A stretch of 64,000 nucleotides of DNA, taken from NCBI GenBank assembly GCA_026419785.1, contig JAODTK010001843.1, forward strand, positions 124,001-188,000. The letters run 5' to 3'. Within the stretch, counting starts at the first letter, position 1. Each line of letters starts with the position of its first letter. The notes beneath the pieces are model-generated. The model ran no database searches. It was not told the DNA's origin and saw only the letters and a list, made by a program, of their open reading frames with translations. The position numbers were made by a program, and so were the translations under genes. Below are positions 1 to 10,855 of the stretch, one piece after another. The DNA is from Sclerodactyla briareus. Its lineage: Eukaryota > Echinodermata > Holothuroidea > Dendrochirotida > Sclerodactylidae.

Positions 1-1444
1 ACATTCAAATATGCCCAAAATACACACCATAAATACATAAGCTAATATTTAAATAACATAGCGAAACCGGAGAAATACCCATAGAAATCAAAAAAGGAAT
101 CTTACACAATTAAAAAACCCGGAAAAAACTGAAGGCCCCACTGGAAAATTTAAGACCGTGTCTTACTTTCAACTCGGAGGGAAATCCCCGCAATTGATAC
201 ACGGAAATCAACCCCCTAATGATGAATATATACTCCCGTCCCCAAAAATGCCTAACACCTCAGGGAGATGCACCGCCTGAGCTGTTTTTGCCTTCAAAAT
301 GTTAGCAGAGGAAGCCATAACTTCATAGGATACAACATCGATCTCTAATGCTGTCGATATGAGCAAGTTCAATACAATCCAAAGAGGCACACTATTAAAT
401 GATTTAAAAAAAGATCCTCGAGAACGAAGAACTCATCTCATTTCACAATTTTCGGGACGATGTTTCATAACACGTCAAAAATTAGACGGTTAAAACTAGG
501 AAATCCTTTCAAGAACGAACATCGGTTCCCCTCAGTGTGACAGTATGCAAGGCGTTATTCTTTATACGTACCTGGCCAACTCTTTGGAATCGGAGGAAAA
601 GACATTGATTCCGTTATCAACCATTCTCAGTTAGTTGATCATGACTACAGTTCCACTAATAAACCGACAACTTCTTCACCGTGGAACAAACAATAGTGTG
701 ATGATATATCTGGGGCATCAACTGGTTGAACAATATCTGGAAAGACGCCGAAAACGAGTGATGAGCAACTGACAAGAGGCAGCACCCGAATGAGAAGTTT
801 CAACCAAAGTAATGGCAATGGAAAGTTGGAACGAAACTTGTAAAAGATTGGAAGTTTTTTGGGAAAACGAAGAAGATTAACAGAAAGAATTGGGATAACC
901 AACAACGCTTTCCCCACTCTGTCAAAATGTTCAGGAGAAAGATGAGTAGAACAAGCATCAAACTCCGGATTTCGACACTCAATTTTTTCAAGAGACTACT
1001 CCGAATGTTCTCAACATCAGATGGACCAACAACAATTGGATACAAAACGACGAACTCTATGATGTGACCACCCAAATCCGCAGTAATCCGTAGTAGCACA
1101 TAGAAGGTTGAGATATTTTCGGTCAACGTTGCGAGACCAAGAAGAAGGCCCCAGCAAAGATCGCTCTGAGAGGAGAAGCAATGATGAGAAATAATACTTA
1201 AAGCCAGCTGGGAGACTCGTGACTACCATGCTCGGAAAAAATCCAAATCGCAATTCAGGGACATTAACTTAACGGTGAGGAAGCAATAAACCTTGCGCAA
1301 GATCGTGAACGTGGCGGAGGTGATCATCGAGCAGTTGGGAGATGAGACTCAACCTCTACTACTACTATTACTACTCGACTCTACTACTACTACTACTATA
1401 CTACTACTCTACTACTACTACTACTACACTACTACTAATACTAT
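1..1444 (+). mobile_element. LINE RT 3' half with (TAC)n tail, block copy 1
   Basis: This is the reverse-transcriptase and C-terminal part of an APE-type non-LTR retrotransposon; its 5' half lies before the window. It aligns along its length with 43061-44536. Recognisable pieces, in scattered frames, are the RT stretch around 390-420 (RGTLLNDLK-like in the paralog) and a C-terminal signature at about 1270-1340 resembling 'QDRERWRR' followed by 'IIEQLGDE', typical of the end of this LINE type. The element ends in a CTA/TAC microsatellite (1354-1444), which fits a LINE with a simple-repeat tail. No frame stays open for more than about 100 codons, so it is non-functional. The clade is not certain; the C-terminal basic domain resembles metazoan LINEs annotated as endonuclease-reverse transcriptase. 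Confidence 0.75.
1354..1444. repeat. (CTA)n microsatellite at LINE 3' end
   Basis: Imperfect CTA/TAC trinucleotide repeat directly after the LINE C-terminus. The paralogous tail at 44506-44536 is much shorter, so repeat number differs between the block copies. Confidence 0.9.
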
Positions 1445-1930
1445 AAGGGAATTGTCAACACCGGTAGATATGCTATATAGCCCGCCGGACACACCCGTCA
1501 GGGCCTCCGGGGACTTCCTAATAAGGTGCAGTCACATGACGGCACGCCTACTGATTGTGTTAACAAGAAGTCTTTGCAGTTGAATTTGTCCGTCATGTCG
1601 CCAATCCTAGGTTTTTTTTCGAAACTTGCGTCTCGGGCACTGAAATTAATTTAATTGGGTGGATGTGAGTCCACCTTAATCGATGATCCAACATCGGGCA
1701 TTTTTAAAATTTAAGCTTCTTTAAATTTTCCCCAGGTGAACAAAACAAGGTAAGAATCCTCATTTTCGTTAGGTGAATGAACCATCATTGCTACATAGAG
1801 CTAGTGTACGCAGTACGAGAGCATGTATCTCTCAGATACGCCTATGTGGGGAAGATTAGAGCCACCATTAGAGGGCTCTCCGAACATTCCATACATTTGG
1901 AACCAGTTAACAGTCACAGGGGAGAGTACT

Positions 1931-2012
1931 TGTGTTGTGGTGTGGTGTGTTGTGTGTTGGGTGGTGGGTGTGTGTGTGTGTGTGTGCTGTGTGGTGTGTG
2001 TGTTGGATTGTG
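1931..2012. repeat. GT-rich microsatellite
   Basis: Interrupted GTGT/GTGG tract. It lies between two related ~65-bp stretches (1838-1905 and 2023-2090) that share 'TAGAGGGCT' and 'CATTCCATAC/CCTTCCGTAC' wording. The counterpart in the second block copy is the longer (GT)n at 45011-45200. Confidence 0.85.
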
Positions 2013-2215
2013 TGCGTCCCTTTATGGGAAAGATATACTTAGCGCCATCTTTAGAGGGCTATCTTACCTTCCGTACCTTTGGAATCAGTGAACAGTCACA
2101 AGTGTGTGGTTTGTGATGTGTGGTGTTTGTGTGTGCATGTGCGTGCATGGTGCTGTGTGGGTGTGGTTTGCGTGTTATGTGCACCCGGTGTGGTGTTGTG
2201 TACTCCACTCAATGT

Positions 2216-2680
2216 CAACACGATAATCGATTATGACTGAACACATGTATCAAGTTCAAGTTAGTATAGCATAGCAGTCTGAGAGGGGAAAACCGTATTG
2301 TTCTTTCGCGTTCGTTAGGTCCATTCAATGGTCATGAAAAGGAAATTACTTGTAAAAATCTTGTCAGCATGATACTGTCGAACGGAAGCATGTATAGGTT
2401 CAAACCTGGTAGTAGTTTGCAAATATGGAGAGAATGTTGTTTTTTGCGTGAGGCCAATGTCATTTAAATTCATGAGAAAAGGAAAAACCAAAAGAGCTAT
2501 CCAGCACGTTATCTGAAGAATAGGAGCGAGGATCAATTTCATTTTGGTATTAGAGAGAGCAAATGGAGCGGACAACAACATGGTCGTGGGGGGTCAAGGT
2601 TAGTAGGTCATGAGAGGGCAAACCTTCGCAAACGTGGCATACGATACCAACGAACGCAGGTTAAATAGTTATAAAGGTTG
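2216..2680. repeat. ~147-bp tandem repeat, three to four degenerate units
   Basis: The words 'CATGTATCAAGTTCAA', 'CATGTATAGGTTCAAACC' and 'GAGGATCAATTTC' recur about 147 bp apart, each followed by a GAGAG..TATTGTT block and a TCATTYAA..TCATGA block. The same array is at 45230-45690, and a relative is at 26940-27300. Confidence 0.7.
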
Positions 2681-2799
2681 TAATATCCAGTGTAGGCGAC
2701 TATTGTTCTTAGGATTATGACAATTAATACATTCACTGTAAACGTTAGAGCGACCCCTTACTTTAAAATGATGAGGACTAGATTACAATATATTGCCAT

Positions 2800-3300
2800 T
2801 TTTCCTATCTTCACCAATGTCACGAAAGCAAGTTCAAAGACAGTTCCTGTCCGAATCATAATGAAATCCATTTTGTTGTCGGTTGCTGTTCTTGGTCTGG
2901 ACACGTGGCTATGACAAGAAGGATGAGCAAAGATTCTGGAAAAACAGAGCTGAGAATGTCGATGAGTAATGGAGATCACGAGGACAGATGAAGAAATGAT
3001 GACAGGCTACGGAAAGAGACCAGATTAAGATGGGTTGTGGTCAAACTACAGAGAGAGAGGCGGGGAAACCCGCAAGATATATTTTGACGTGGAGTGAGAG
3101 GCAAAAGAGACAGAGGGAAGACCGAGGTTCAAGATGGGAAGGACACGTAAAGAGACCGGAGAGAGGGGTAATCTACAGGTTGAAGGAGCAGAAGACAAGA
3201 ATCTTTGGAGGGCAGGATTCGGGCGCCCCCCGACCCTGAATTTCGGATAAGGTATGGGAGAGGAGACGAAGAAGTTTTTCGTGCAATCCGACCTCAATAT
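2800..3300 (+). mobile_element. 3' end of a second LINE (RT C-terminal region), block copy 1
   Basis: C-terminal tail of another APE-type LINE, truncated at its 5' side. Across frames one can read a pattern like 'GSETW..TKDEQ+LEKTE.RML', then a WFGH-like basic region (about 3015-3060) and 'RGKRQRGRPK..W.D.V' followed by 'DRNLWRRRIRAADP' near 3180-3240. This order is the standard ending of metazoan LINEs of this type. The paralog at 45800-46330 preserves the same pieces in other frames, and the insertion sits at the same place in both block copies, so it predates the block duplication. It is non-coding now. Confidence 0.7.
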
Positions 3301-3548
3301 GGAAAGTCTGACATATGGCGCAGATAGAATCATACAGTCATCCGCGATCTTCATTATTGTGCAGTTGAGGACAGGGGATGGTGATATGGTGGAGAGTCCC
3401 GTTTCAGAATCACTTTTAAAGGAATATTAATAGTCTATGGACTGTTTAACCGAATTGGAATAACTTAGATACTTAACTGAGATACCGTGACTCTCTGCCT
3501 GGCCGCTCTTAGGTTCACCCAACTTTTTAATTATCTTACATCTGTACA

Positions 3549-3582
3549 TAGATAAAAAAAAAAAATAAAAAAAAAAAAAAAA
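3549..3582. repeat. A-rich tract before SINE-like unit
   Basis: Two runs of A separated by a single T, directly upstream of the tRNA-like SINE. The second block copy has only about seven A at 47162-47168. Confidence 0.8.
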
Positions 3583-3589
3583 TCTACAA

Positions 3590-3840
3590 ATTACCGCCTA
3601 GGCACATTACATTATCTTCGGATAGTAGGGTAGGATAGGATCATATAGAGGTTACTCAGTCGGTAGAGCTCCGGACTGAGGAGTTCGAATCCCGCAAGAG
3701 AACGATCAGTGTCTGGTTCAAATGAAACATTTTCGTCTTCTCTCTATCCAGGCGATAGTTGTGGACGTGTGAAGGACTTGAGTACAATCAACGCATTATT
3801 CAGTTAGCTGCTGCTAGTTGCTTCCGGGATTGTCGGAGTG
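3590..3840 (+). mobile_element. tRNA-derived SINE-like element, block copy 1
   Basis: Positions 3656-3691 read as a tRNA-like head: an A-box-like TCAGTCGGTAGAGC (3656-3669) and a B-box GTTCGAATC (3683-3691). The two boxes are closer than in a normal tRNA gene, so this is a tRNA-derived repeat or a degenerate tRNA rather than a working tRNA. The sequence downstream to about 3840 is shared with 47290-47440 in the second block copy. The 3' end of the element is not clear. Confidence 0.55.
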
Positions 3841-4272
3841 TTTACCCAGATCCTATAGTCAGTGATAGTCAATCTAATATTTGTGAAGCATATAGACACA
3901 ACTGCGACATGATCGGCTTAATAGGAACAAATAATGTATAGATATTATTGAAAATTACAATTTTCATTAACCTGTTCTGACCGATAGGGGCAGTCAAAGC
4001 AATGTAAGTCTTTTTAAAACATATAAGGGCACTATTACTAGCCTATGTGAGGTAGGTGGGAGTGTTGCGTTCTCAGAATACACCGAAATGGAGTAGCACA
4101 CGAAGATACAAATGGTGCTTTATTTAGTAACAGTATGCCCAATGGCGATCAGGTTCAAACTGGAGAGGGTTATCTCATCTAAAGGCTGAAAGGTGCGGGT
4201 CCCTCGTTTACTGACATGAGTTACACCCTCTGTATGCTAATCATGCATAGGGCTACGCGGAAATCTCAAAAC
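3841..4272. other. Low-copy spacer of the duplicated block
   Basis: No gene or recognised repeat. It aligns with 47455-47885 of the second block copy, with many single-base differences. Confidence 0.6.
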
Positions 4273-5807
4273 AGTGCGGGAGCTAGCCAGAAACGGGTGA
4301 AAGCAAATTACCCGAAGTGGTGAATAATTATTATTCAAGAGGTCGCCATCCTCATTTCGAGCAAAGAAGAACATTACAGCAATTCTTTGAAATCGCTCAG
4401 GAATTAGATGACACCTGCGGCCCCAAACAAGAACTGAATATTTGGAAAGACAAAATTCCAATCAACAATAGTGCCTGCGCTGTTTAAACAGTTCCCCGTT
4501 TCGTTTCGAGAATTTTGGCAATTTCAAATGATTCCCCGACCGAAGCAGATCCCGGCCAGTCGTTTCCATAGTCACTCAATCATACCCTGCCACATGGACT
4601 CGCGCACACAAACAGAGTTGTGACCTTGTAGCCTGTTTGCCCAGCGGTTTGCCGCGGGTAATTTGAACTGCGCACCGTGGGCCTATGTGCAATGACGTTG
4701 TAATAAGCACTGCAGTCCTGTGTGCATGCTATTGAGTGTTGAGTTTCAGTCCCGGTTGTAGCCCGTGTTTGAGTGTTTCCCACTCCGTGGTCAGTAAAGT
4801 TGGTAGCCTGGCGATATTACGCGAAGGTCACGTAGGCCTAGTTAAGCTCTATTCGTATTTTCGGAACTTCTGTCTGGGTATCTTCTACTGAATTCCAAAC
4901 CGTCGCAAATTGAGCTGTTCTGATAGGTTAGCCGAATACTCGAAACCCTAATTGTCACACAATTTGGGCAGGTTATACACACAGATATGTAATTCGCGAT
5001 AGTGTGTTAGTTACACAACATTTTCAAGAGTGTGCGCAGCTTATATCACGTAAGCAAATTTGTCCCTGTGCCATACCTAACCAACTTAGTGTGGAGGGTA
5101 ACGGGTATATTTATTGCGCTGCTGCTTGTGATCCATTGTCTGTCGTGGCTGATTGAGAGCTTCAACCCTTCAAATGCACTTATTGTTTCAAGTGGGCAGA
5201 ACAGATCCGATGAGCGTACAACGACGAGGAAGTTATTAGAACACTCATCTCTGGAGTGGCCTGTTATGGCCTGTTCTTCCTCATTCCGCTTTCAGTTATA
5301 CGGATCTAGCATATTGGGTGTGATTTTTATTATTGGGAATGTTTAATTAATTACTATATCATAATTTAAACCTAATCTTTGTCAATCACTTATCAGTTAA
5401 TACACCACAAATGCCCCCTCCTTTGATACACATGCATGATTTGCCGCATTGACGCTAGGACTTCACGATCCTCCGCAATGTAATGTTCCAAATACATGGC
5501 CATGTGAAGTATGGCAAGCATAATTAAAGTCAGGTTATCAAGTGAATAGGTTAGCGTAGACGTATTGTTTTGGGTCACAACCCGCAACAGAACACGCGTG
5601 GTTACTATGGAAATAAATTGAAGACCTGAGAGTAAAGAAAAAAGAAGAAGAAAAAAGTATATATATATTAATTGTTTCGTGCAAGGTTGTTGAAACGACT
5701 GTGGCTGCATCCATTTGCACAGTGGCGTAGCAGACTAATTACCATAGTTTTTTCACTCTTCGGGTGAATTCCAACTTTCACCCGTTTCTGGCCGAGCTCC
5801 CGCACTG
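4273..5807. mobile_element. 1.5-kb DNA transposon-like element with terminal inverted repeats
   Basis: The left end starts CAGTGCGGGAGCTAGCCAG and the reverse complement of the right end starts CAGTGCGGGAGCTCGGCCAG. The inverted match continues through AAACGGGTGAAAG, about 33 bp, then more loosely to about 46 bp (both arms keep ACCCGAAG). The second block copy lacks the whole segment: sequence runs straight from GGAAATCTAAAA into TTGCTGGATT near 47880, which gives a clear empty site. Flanks CAAAA (left) and CAAAT (right) may be a 4-5 bp target duplication, but one base differs. Inside, a 104-codon open frame at 5032-5346 has one or two hydrophobic stretches and no transposase motif, so the element looks non-autonomous. 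Superfamily is not assigned; CAGTG ends occur in hAT but the target duplication does not fit. Confidence 0.75.
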
Positions 5808-5869
5808 CAAATTTGCTGGATTGCATGAACATTGGTACAACAGTGAACATAAGTTACTTACTAATGCCT

Positions 5870-5923
5870 AATTTTGCAAAATTTTTCAACGTTGCTAGAT
5901 AGACAAATGGGTTACACAACGTG

Positions 5924-5982
<59 letters not shown>

Positions 5983-6252
5983 CCTGATTTCATTACAGAT
6001 TTTAGAATGAATCTGGGTTAAGTTATTAATTAAATAGTTAAACCCTAAGGAACTCCATGGCTGTTCTACGTCTTCGCTAGTTGAAATGGGGTAATAACCT
6101 GGTTCATGACCTGTGTCATAAAAGGCCACCTGTTTTATCAATTAGTGTTCACATATTTCAGGCTATTTCTGTGACTGCAGGTGTGAACCAACCTTGTAGG
6201 TCCTGAACATTTACAGTAGCTCCTCTGTTTTAGTGTTTTTGTGGTTATTTTT
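5870..6252. mobile_element. ~380-bp insertion with a 56-base poly(A), absent from block copy 2
   Basis: Copy 2 joins GCTAATTTTCC directly to CAGAATAAGTGAGG near 47940, while copy 1 has this extra segment between AATTTT and TATTTTT. It contains an uninterrupted run of A at 5924-5979, followed by about 270 bp of unrecognised sequence. It could be a retroposon with an internal A tract, or a segment lost from copy 2. No RNA pol III boxes or coding frame were recognised. Confidence 0.45.
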
Positions 6253-7152
6253 CAGAATAAGTGAGTAAACACCCATGAGAGTGGAGTTTAACTCCTTGTT
6301 AAGGAAAGACCCAAGAGAAGTCAATGGTGGTCGTGAGAGAATGGTACAGAGCTCTCAGAAGGAGGAATGGGTAATGTCTATTGCTATAAATCCTTAGATG
6401 ACTGAGTACCCCCCTTTTCAGAGAAATTATTATAGGTGTCCAACTTCACCGGAATAATAACAGACTGGAGGCTAACTTCCTATTGTTTGACTCGGGTTTT
6501 TCCTTGCCTCAATTGACCACCCACGTATAGTAGACATGTCGGTAAAATGATACAAGACACTCAAAGATAACTACTGAGAGGTTTCTGAAGTTTAAAACAA
6601 GCGAAACTGGTATTTAACAATATTTGACATCCCTGCAAAATGGTCAAAATTTGATCCAATAATTTGAATCAATCTAGATTTCAACATATAAGGCCGTTCT
6701 TAAATATTAACAAATAAGATTAATTCACGCGGCGCGAGCCGGCGTTCGATGTCAATTCCTTGACTGTGCTGAACCCTCCTGGAATCGTCAACCAGCTCCT
6801 GACAGCGTGCTGATATCCCGTTCCCATATAGTGCTCTCGACTGGATTTTCCCCCCGCCCCCCCGCACTGGAGTTGGGTTTACCCCGATCAACCGGTTGCC
6901 GCTAGTGGATTCCGAACTTGTCGAAAATCCACGCCACACAATTAATTGATACCCCAATCGGAAAACGAGCCACTCCTTTCGGTTACTCTGTCCTCTCTCC
7001 ACGTTCGAAAATTTACTTCTCGAATCTCGCAACGATTTTTCCCTCCGTTCTTCTCAAAATTGTTGAAAAATACCTTATTTATGGCCCCGGCAGAATCACA
7101 ATATGGCTGGCGGTTTCGGTGAATCAAAGTCTACGATTGATTTTCCAGTCCG
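6253..7152. other. Low-copy DNA shared by the two block copies
   Basis: Aligns with 47945-48842. It includes GC-rich, CpG-containing sequence at 6720-7100 (for example around GATACCCCAATCGGAAAACG). Short open frames on both strands overlap and are not conserved between the two copies, so I do not call a gene. Confidence 0.5.
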
Positions 7153-8925
7153 GGATGGACCCCATTTTATATCAGAGCGCTAATAAATCCACAAAAATTC
7201 GTTTCCACGATAATGATTCAGCACTCTCCAGAAACTTCTAAATTATATCGCAATTCGAAAGCAGTTCTGACGAAATCATTCCCAGAACAGCTCATCTCGT
7301 ATCGATTAGAATGCCAACGGATCCTCTCGTAGCACATTACGATATTAGGAATGATTACAAAGTGTTCAAAAATAACGCCCCCTTCTCGAACATCGACTCC
7401 GCGTGCGCGACTGTCCGGGGTCATCGAAAGTCGACTTATCCATTAGCTGAATACACGTCATCACAGACTATCCGCGAATGTACTCGAATCATAGGAGGGA
7501 AAAAAATCCCTTACGTTCATGCTCCTCGTCGGGCAACGAACTTTTCCGTTGCCAAGACGACCGGTCCAATGCGTATACGCGTTAATAGTTAACGCGTACA
7601 GCCTCACACGTTACTGCGTGACCATATGAATAATCGCCCACTGACCCAGGGCCTCTGATTGAAAATGCCTCATCCCTTCTTGGGATGTTTAATTAATTTG
7701 CCCAATCAGGGATTAGCGAAATCTGTTAGACCTTACACTGTTGAGGGAGTATTAGGGAGGGGAAGTTTAGGAAAGATCCAACTATCTGACTTACTGTCTG
7801 GCACTCGAAGCCCGAAGATGCATCTGGATTATGTTATAATACAACCTGACCTTGCTGGTTTCGCCAGAATATCTCGTCAGTATTTTTCTAAGTCGACAAT
7901 TGGTGCTTTTCAACATATAACTCAACGACAGTATTTGGTTAGCATTATTGGCACAAGTTTCTAGTTCCATCGGTTCCCCTTCACTTTACCGAGCGTGTAT
8001 TTGGCGCCTGAATGCGTTCAGTATAGTTATCACTGATCTTCAAGTATCAGAAAACCGTTTTTGATCGTACTGAAGGAAAAGTCGTTGAGACCACCAGCTT
8101 GTATATCATTGTCTATAGTGACCAGTTAGTGTAGTTGTATCGTCCGACTCATATCACATTCCGGAGGAACTTTATTTTGAATATTTTTGAGGCACCTTTG
8201 AGGAACCCTTTGTTCTGTTGTATGAACACTAACTGACACTTTTCCAAGCCTCTAACGCATTCCTACTTCCGTTTGATGGAGGAGGCTAGATCTCTCTCTG
8301 GGTAACCGCCGTTTTGCTGCATCATGCGAGCCATCACCAACTACGGTGTCCACTGATGGAGGGATTCGAGGACCATCATCAACGACGACGTGACCATCTC
8401 CAAAAGGCGGATCGACTGAGACGGATAAGATATTAACTAAACCTCTTTTCATGGCCATATGACTAGTTAATAGTCGGACCCAAAACTGCAGGACTATAAC
8501 AATTGAGCGCACTAATTGAGCTAACCTAAATCTCATGTGAAATTTATCTGTAAATCATGTTTCTATTTCAAATTAGTTTGGTCCTGTGACTAAGAAAATA
8601 ATGGACCCAGGCTTACTTGAATAAAGAATTTATCATTTGAGCATATTATGTGATACTTCGTAAATTATACATTTTCATACTACTGATTGCTCCTTTTGAA
8701 TAGTGAAAGGTGTTTGTTAATGAAATCTACACACATCTTAATAAACCAGAGATTTGTAATTATCTTACTTGTTTGTGTTTTTTTTTCGCCACTGTAGTTA
8801 TCCCTTGCCCCCAAAGGATTTGCTTATAGCATCTTGATACTTGAATAATTTACAGCTCCCAATTAACAAGGGTAGCTTTGGACCTTCGGAGTCCGAACCC
8901 AGAGTGGCTTCCTCAACACCCGCCT
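7153..8925. other. 1.77-kb segment present only in block copy 1
   Basis: The second block copy passes from TTTCCAGTCC to GCAGTAGTATTGTC (48830-48855) where copy 1 has this segment. No terminal inverted repeat, target duplication or known protein was recognised. It has a 93-codon open frame at 7311-7592 and a 101-codon one at 7659-7964, neither with a recognisable domain, and a short palindrome GCGTTAATAGTTAACGC near 7580. It may be an insertion in copy 1 or a loss in copy 2. Confidence 0.45.
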
Positions 8926-8929
8926 GCAG

Positions 8930-10855
8930 CTAGTATTGTCACCCTAATGTCTCAGTTACTTGGTGAAAATGCTTGAAGGAGCTTGTTTTAAAAAGTTTTT
9001 CTGATCTGGTGGAGGATTGTACCGTTGACCATGGGACTGGGGGATCGTTTTCCTTCCCGTTCCCACATTCCAACCCCAAAGATTTCCCCTTTCGCGGTGA
9101 CCCCAAACCTAAGCCAGGTGAAGCAAAATTTGGAGCTGAAGTACGAAATAACCTGTCTTCTGAAGGAGGGGGCATCGGCCTCTAGGAGGGTAGGTTCCTG
9201 ACCCCTATTGTTCGAGGTCCCTCAGAGGGGAGGGGGAAATTGTTAAAATCTTGGGGGGTCGAATGCTTCAATTGAAGTAGTATTACCAAATTGGAGGGTA
9301 TCTATGGTACTGTAGAGAGGGGTACCGTGTTGTTTCAAGCAGTTGTACTTGTCGAGACAAACTCTTGATGAGTCAGCAGCAGCTTTTGGAGTAAGACTGG
9401 GCTACTAGCCAATCAAAGCAAAGAAAAATGTTGGCTACACAAGAGCAATAATGACACGCTAAATGGTTCTTCTGGCCAGGGCTCTCACCCGAGAGAAATT
9501 GAAAATCACATTAATTGATCACGCCACACGTTTGATGAAGTTGATGCACTTGTCAGGGCCGCAGGAGCATGAATGCGGAAGTCAGCGCGATTAGATGCGA
9601 ACACTGCGAAAAAGAACCCATACAAGCCAATCGCAGAGCAGGTGGACCAGCAGCCCCAGTCACCAGATGTGTCAACTCAAGACTGATAATGTAACTCCTA
9701 TGAACTGGCAGAAGTAGAGACTACCCAGTTAGATACACCAAAATCACCAAGTGAACTCAGATTCGACAAGAGCAGAGACTACCCACAATAGGAACGGGGG
9801 CCCAAAACGTAATTACGACACTTACAAGTGTCACAGATGCGACCAACATGGTCACATCGCCAATGTTGTACTAATGAGCCCCACCAAAGAATTGTCGTCA
9901 CAGAGTTTACACAGGACAAGGTATTTCGCAGGGGGGCAGAGAATAGCTAGGTGCCAATAAGAAACAAGGTAGCCCCAAAGAACATGGAATCAGGTACTAA
10001 TCGGAATGGATAGACCTGTTGGGCCTGCCAATGAAAGTGATGTTTTCATCAGGTAAGTACCGTAAATGTTACTAGACATGGACCGACAGTCCACAATTAA
10101 TAGCTTAATTTTTAAACCAGGAACACCTTAGTGATATTTCCTTGAGGCCCATGACTGAGCTCCTGGACTTGCGAAGTTGCTGGTATCCAAAGTGTGCCTA
10201 CGTTGGTTAACTAGAACAGCCGCAGCCATACATCTTCCTGGAGAGAGGATAATCATAATGAACTATTTAAGTGCTGTACTGGTCGTCATAAGAGTAGGTA
10301 GCAATAAACGTGCCTCTTTTGATAGAGACCTGACCTTATGAGGGAGTGTAGAGATGTATACTGGAAAAGCTTGTCCTAGCTCCCTCCAGTTCAAGATCAT
10401 TACCACCCTTGGAAGTGGCCTCAAATGTGAGAAGGAGATAGACCAAGTTTGATGGGAGGTGGCGGGAGGGGTGTGCCCTAGCTGAGCTAGGAATAAGAAC
10501 TCCCATCGTTATCCACCCAGGTGCGAACCAAAGTTGTTTTGGGTGGGGTCTCAAGTAAATGGGCAAAATAAAACTACCTCATACATGTTTTGACAGAGGC
10601 CCCTAAGTGTCCTTCCCCGTGGGTGAGTGTAAACTCCATGTTGGTGCAGTTGGTATGCAACTTTGGCAGAAATTACACATATGCCTTCACAACAGCTCAA
10701 TAATTCCATTGAAATTACCCCGAAATGGTCATTGGTCTATCTCCATTGTGTCAACTGTTTGGTAGTTTCAGCTGATATAGTGGCCTCAGTGTAACAAACA
10801 GTGTGTCTGTATGCAATCAGCTTCAGTAGTACATGCTTACACATGTAAGAAATAC
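8930..10855 (+). mobile_element. Ty3/Gypsy-type fossil: gag-like and protease-like parts
   Basis: Internal region of an LTR-class element, broken in many places. At 9100-9350 the sequence reads like a retroelement gag ('KYEITCLLKEG', 'KLEGIYGT' wording). Near 9820-9860 there is a zinc-knuckle-like 'KCHRCDQHGHIAN'. At 10050-10210 a stretch resembles the retropepsin region ('LLDM..STI', 'RPMTELLDL'). A linker towards the RT runs on to about 10855, where a GCGC-rich repeat is inserted. No LTR was recognised on either side, so age cannot be estimated from LTR divergence; the extent of decay suggests an old copy. Confidence 0.65.

Noticed and set aside
5032-5346. Transposase inside the 1.5-kb TIR element
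   Set aside because: No catalytic motif or zinc finger; hydrophobic segments do not fit a transposase.
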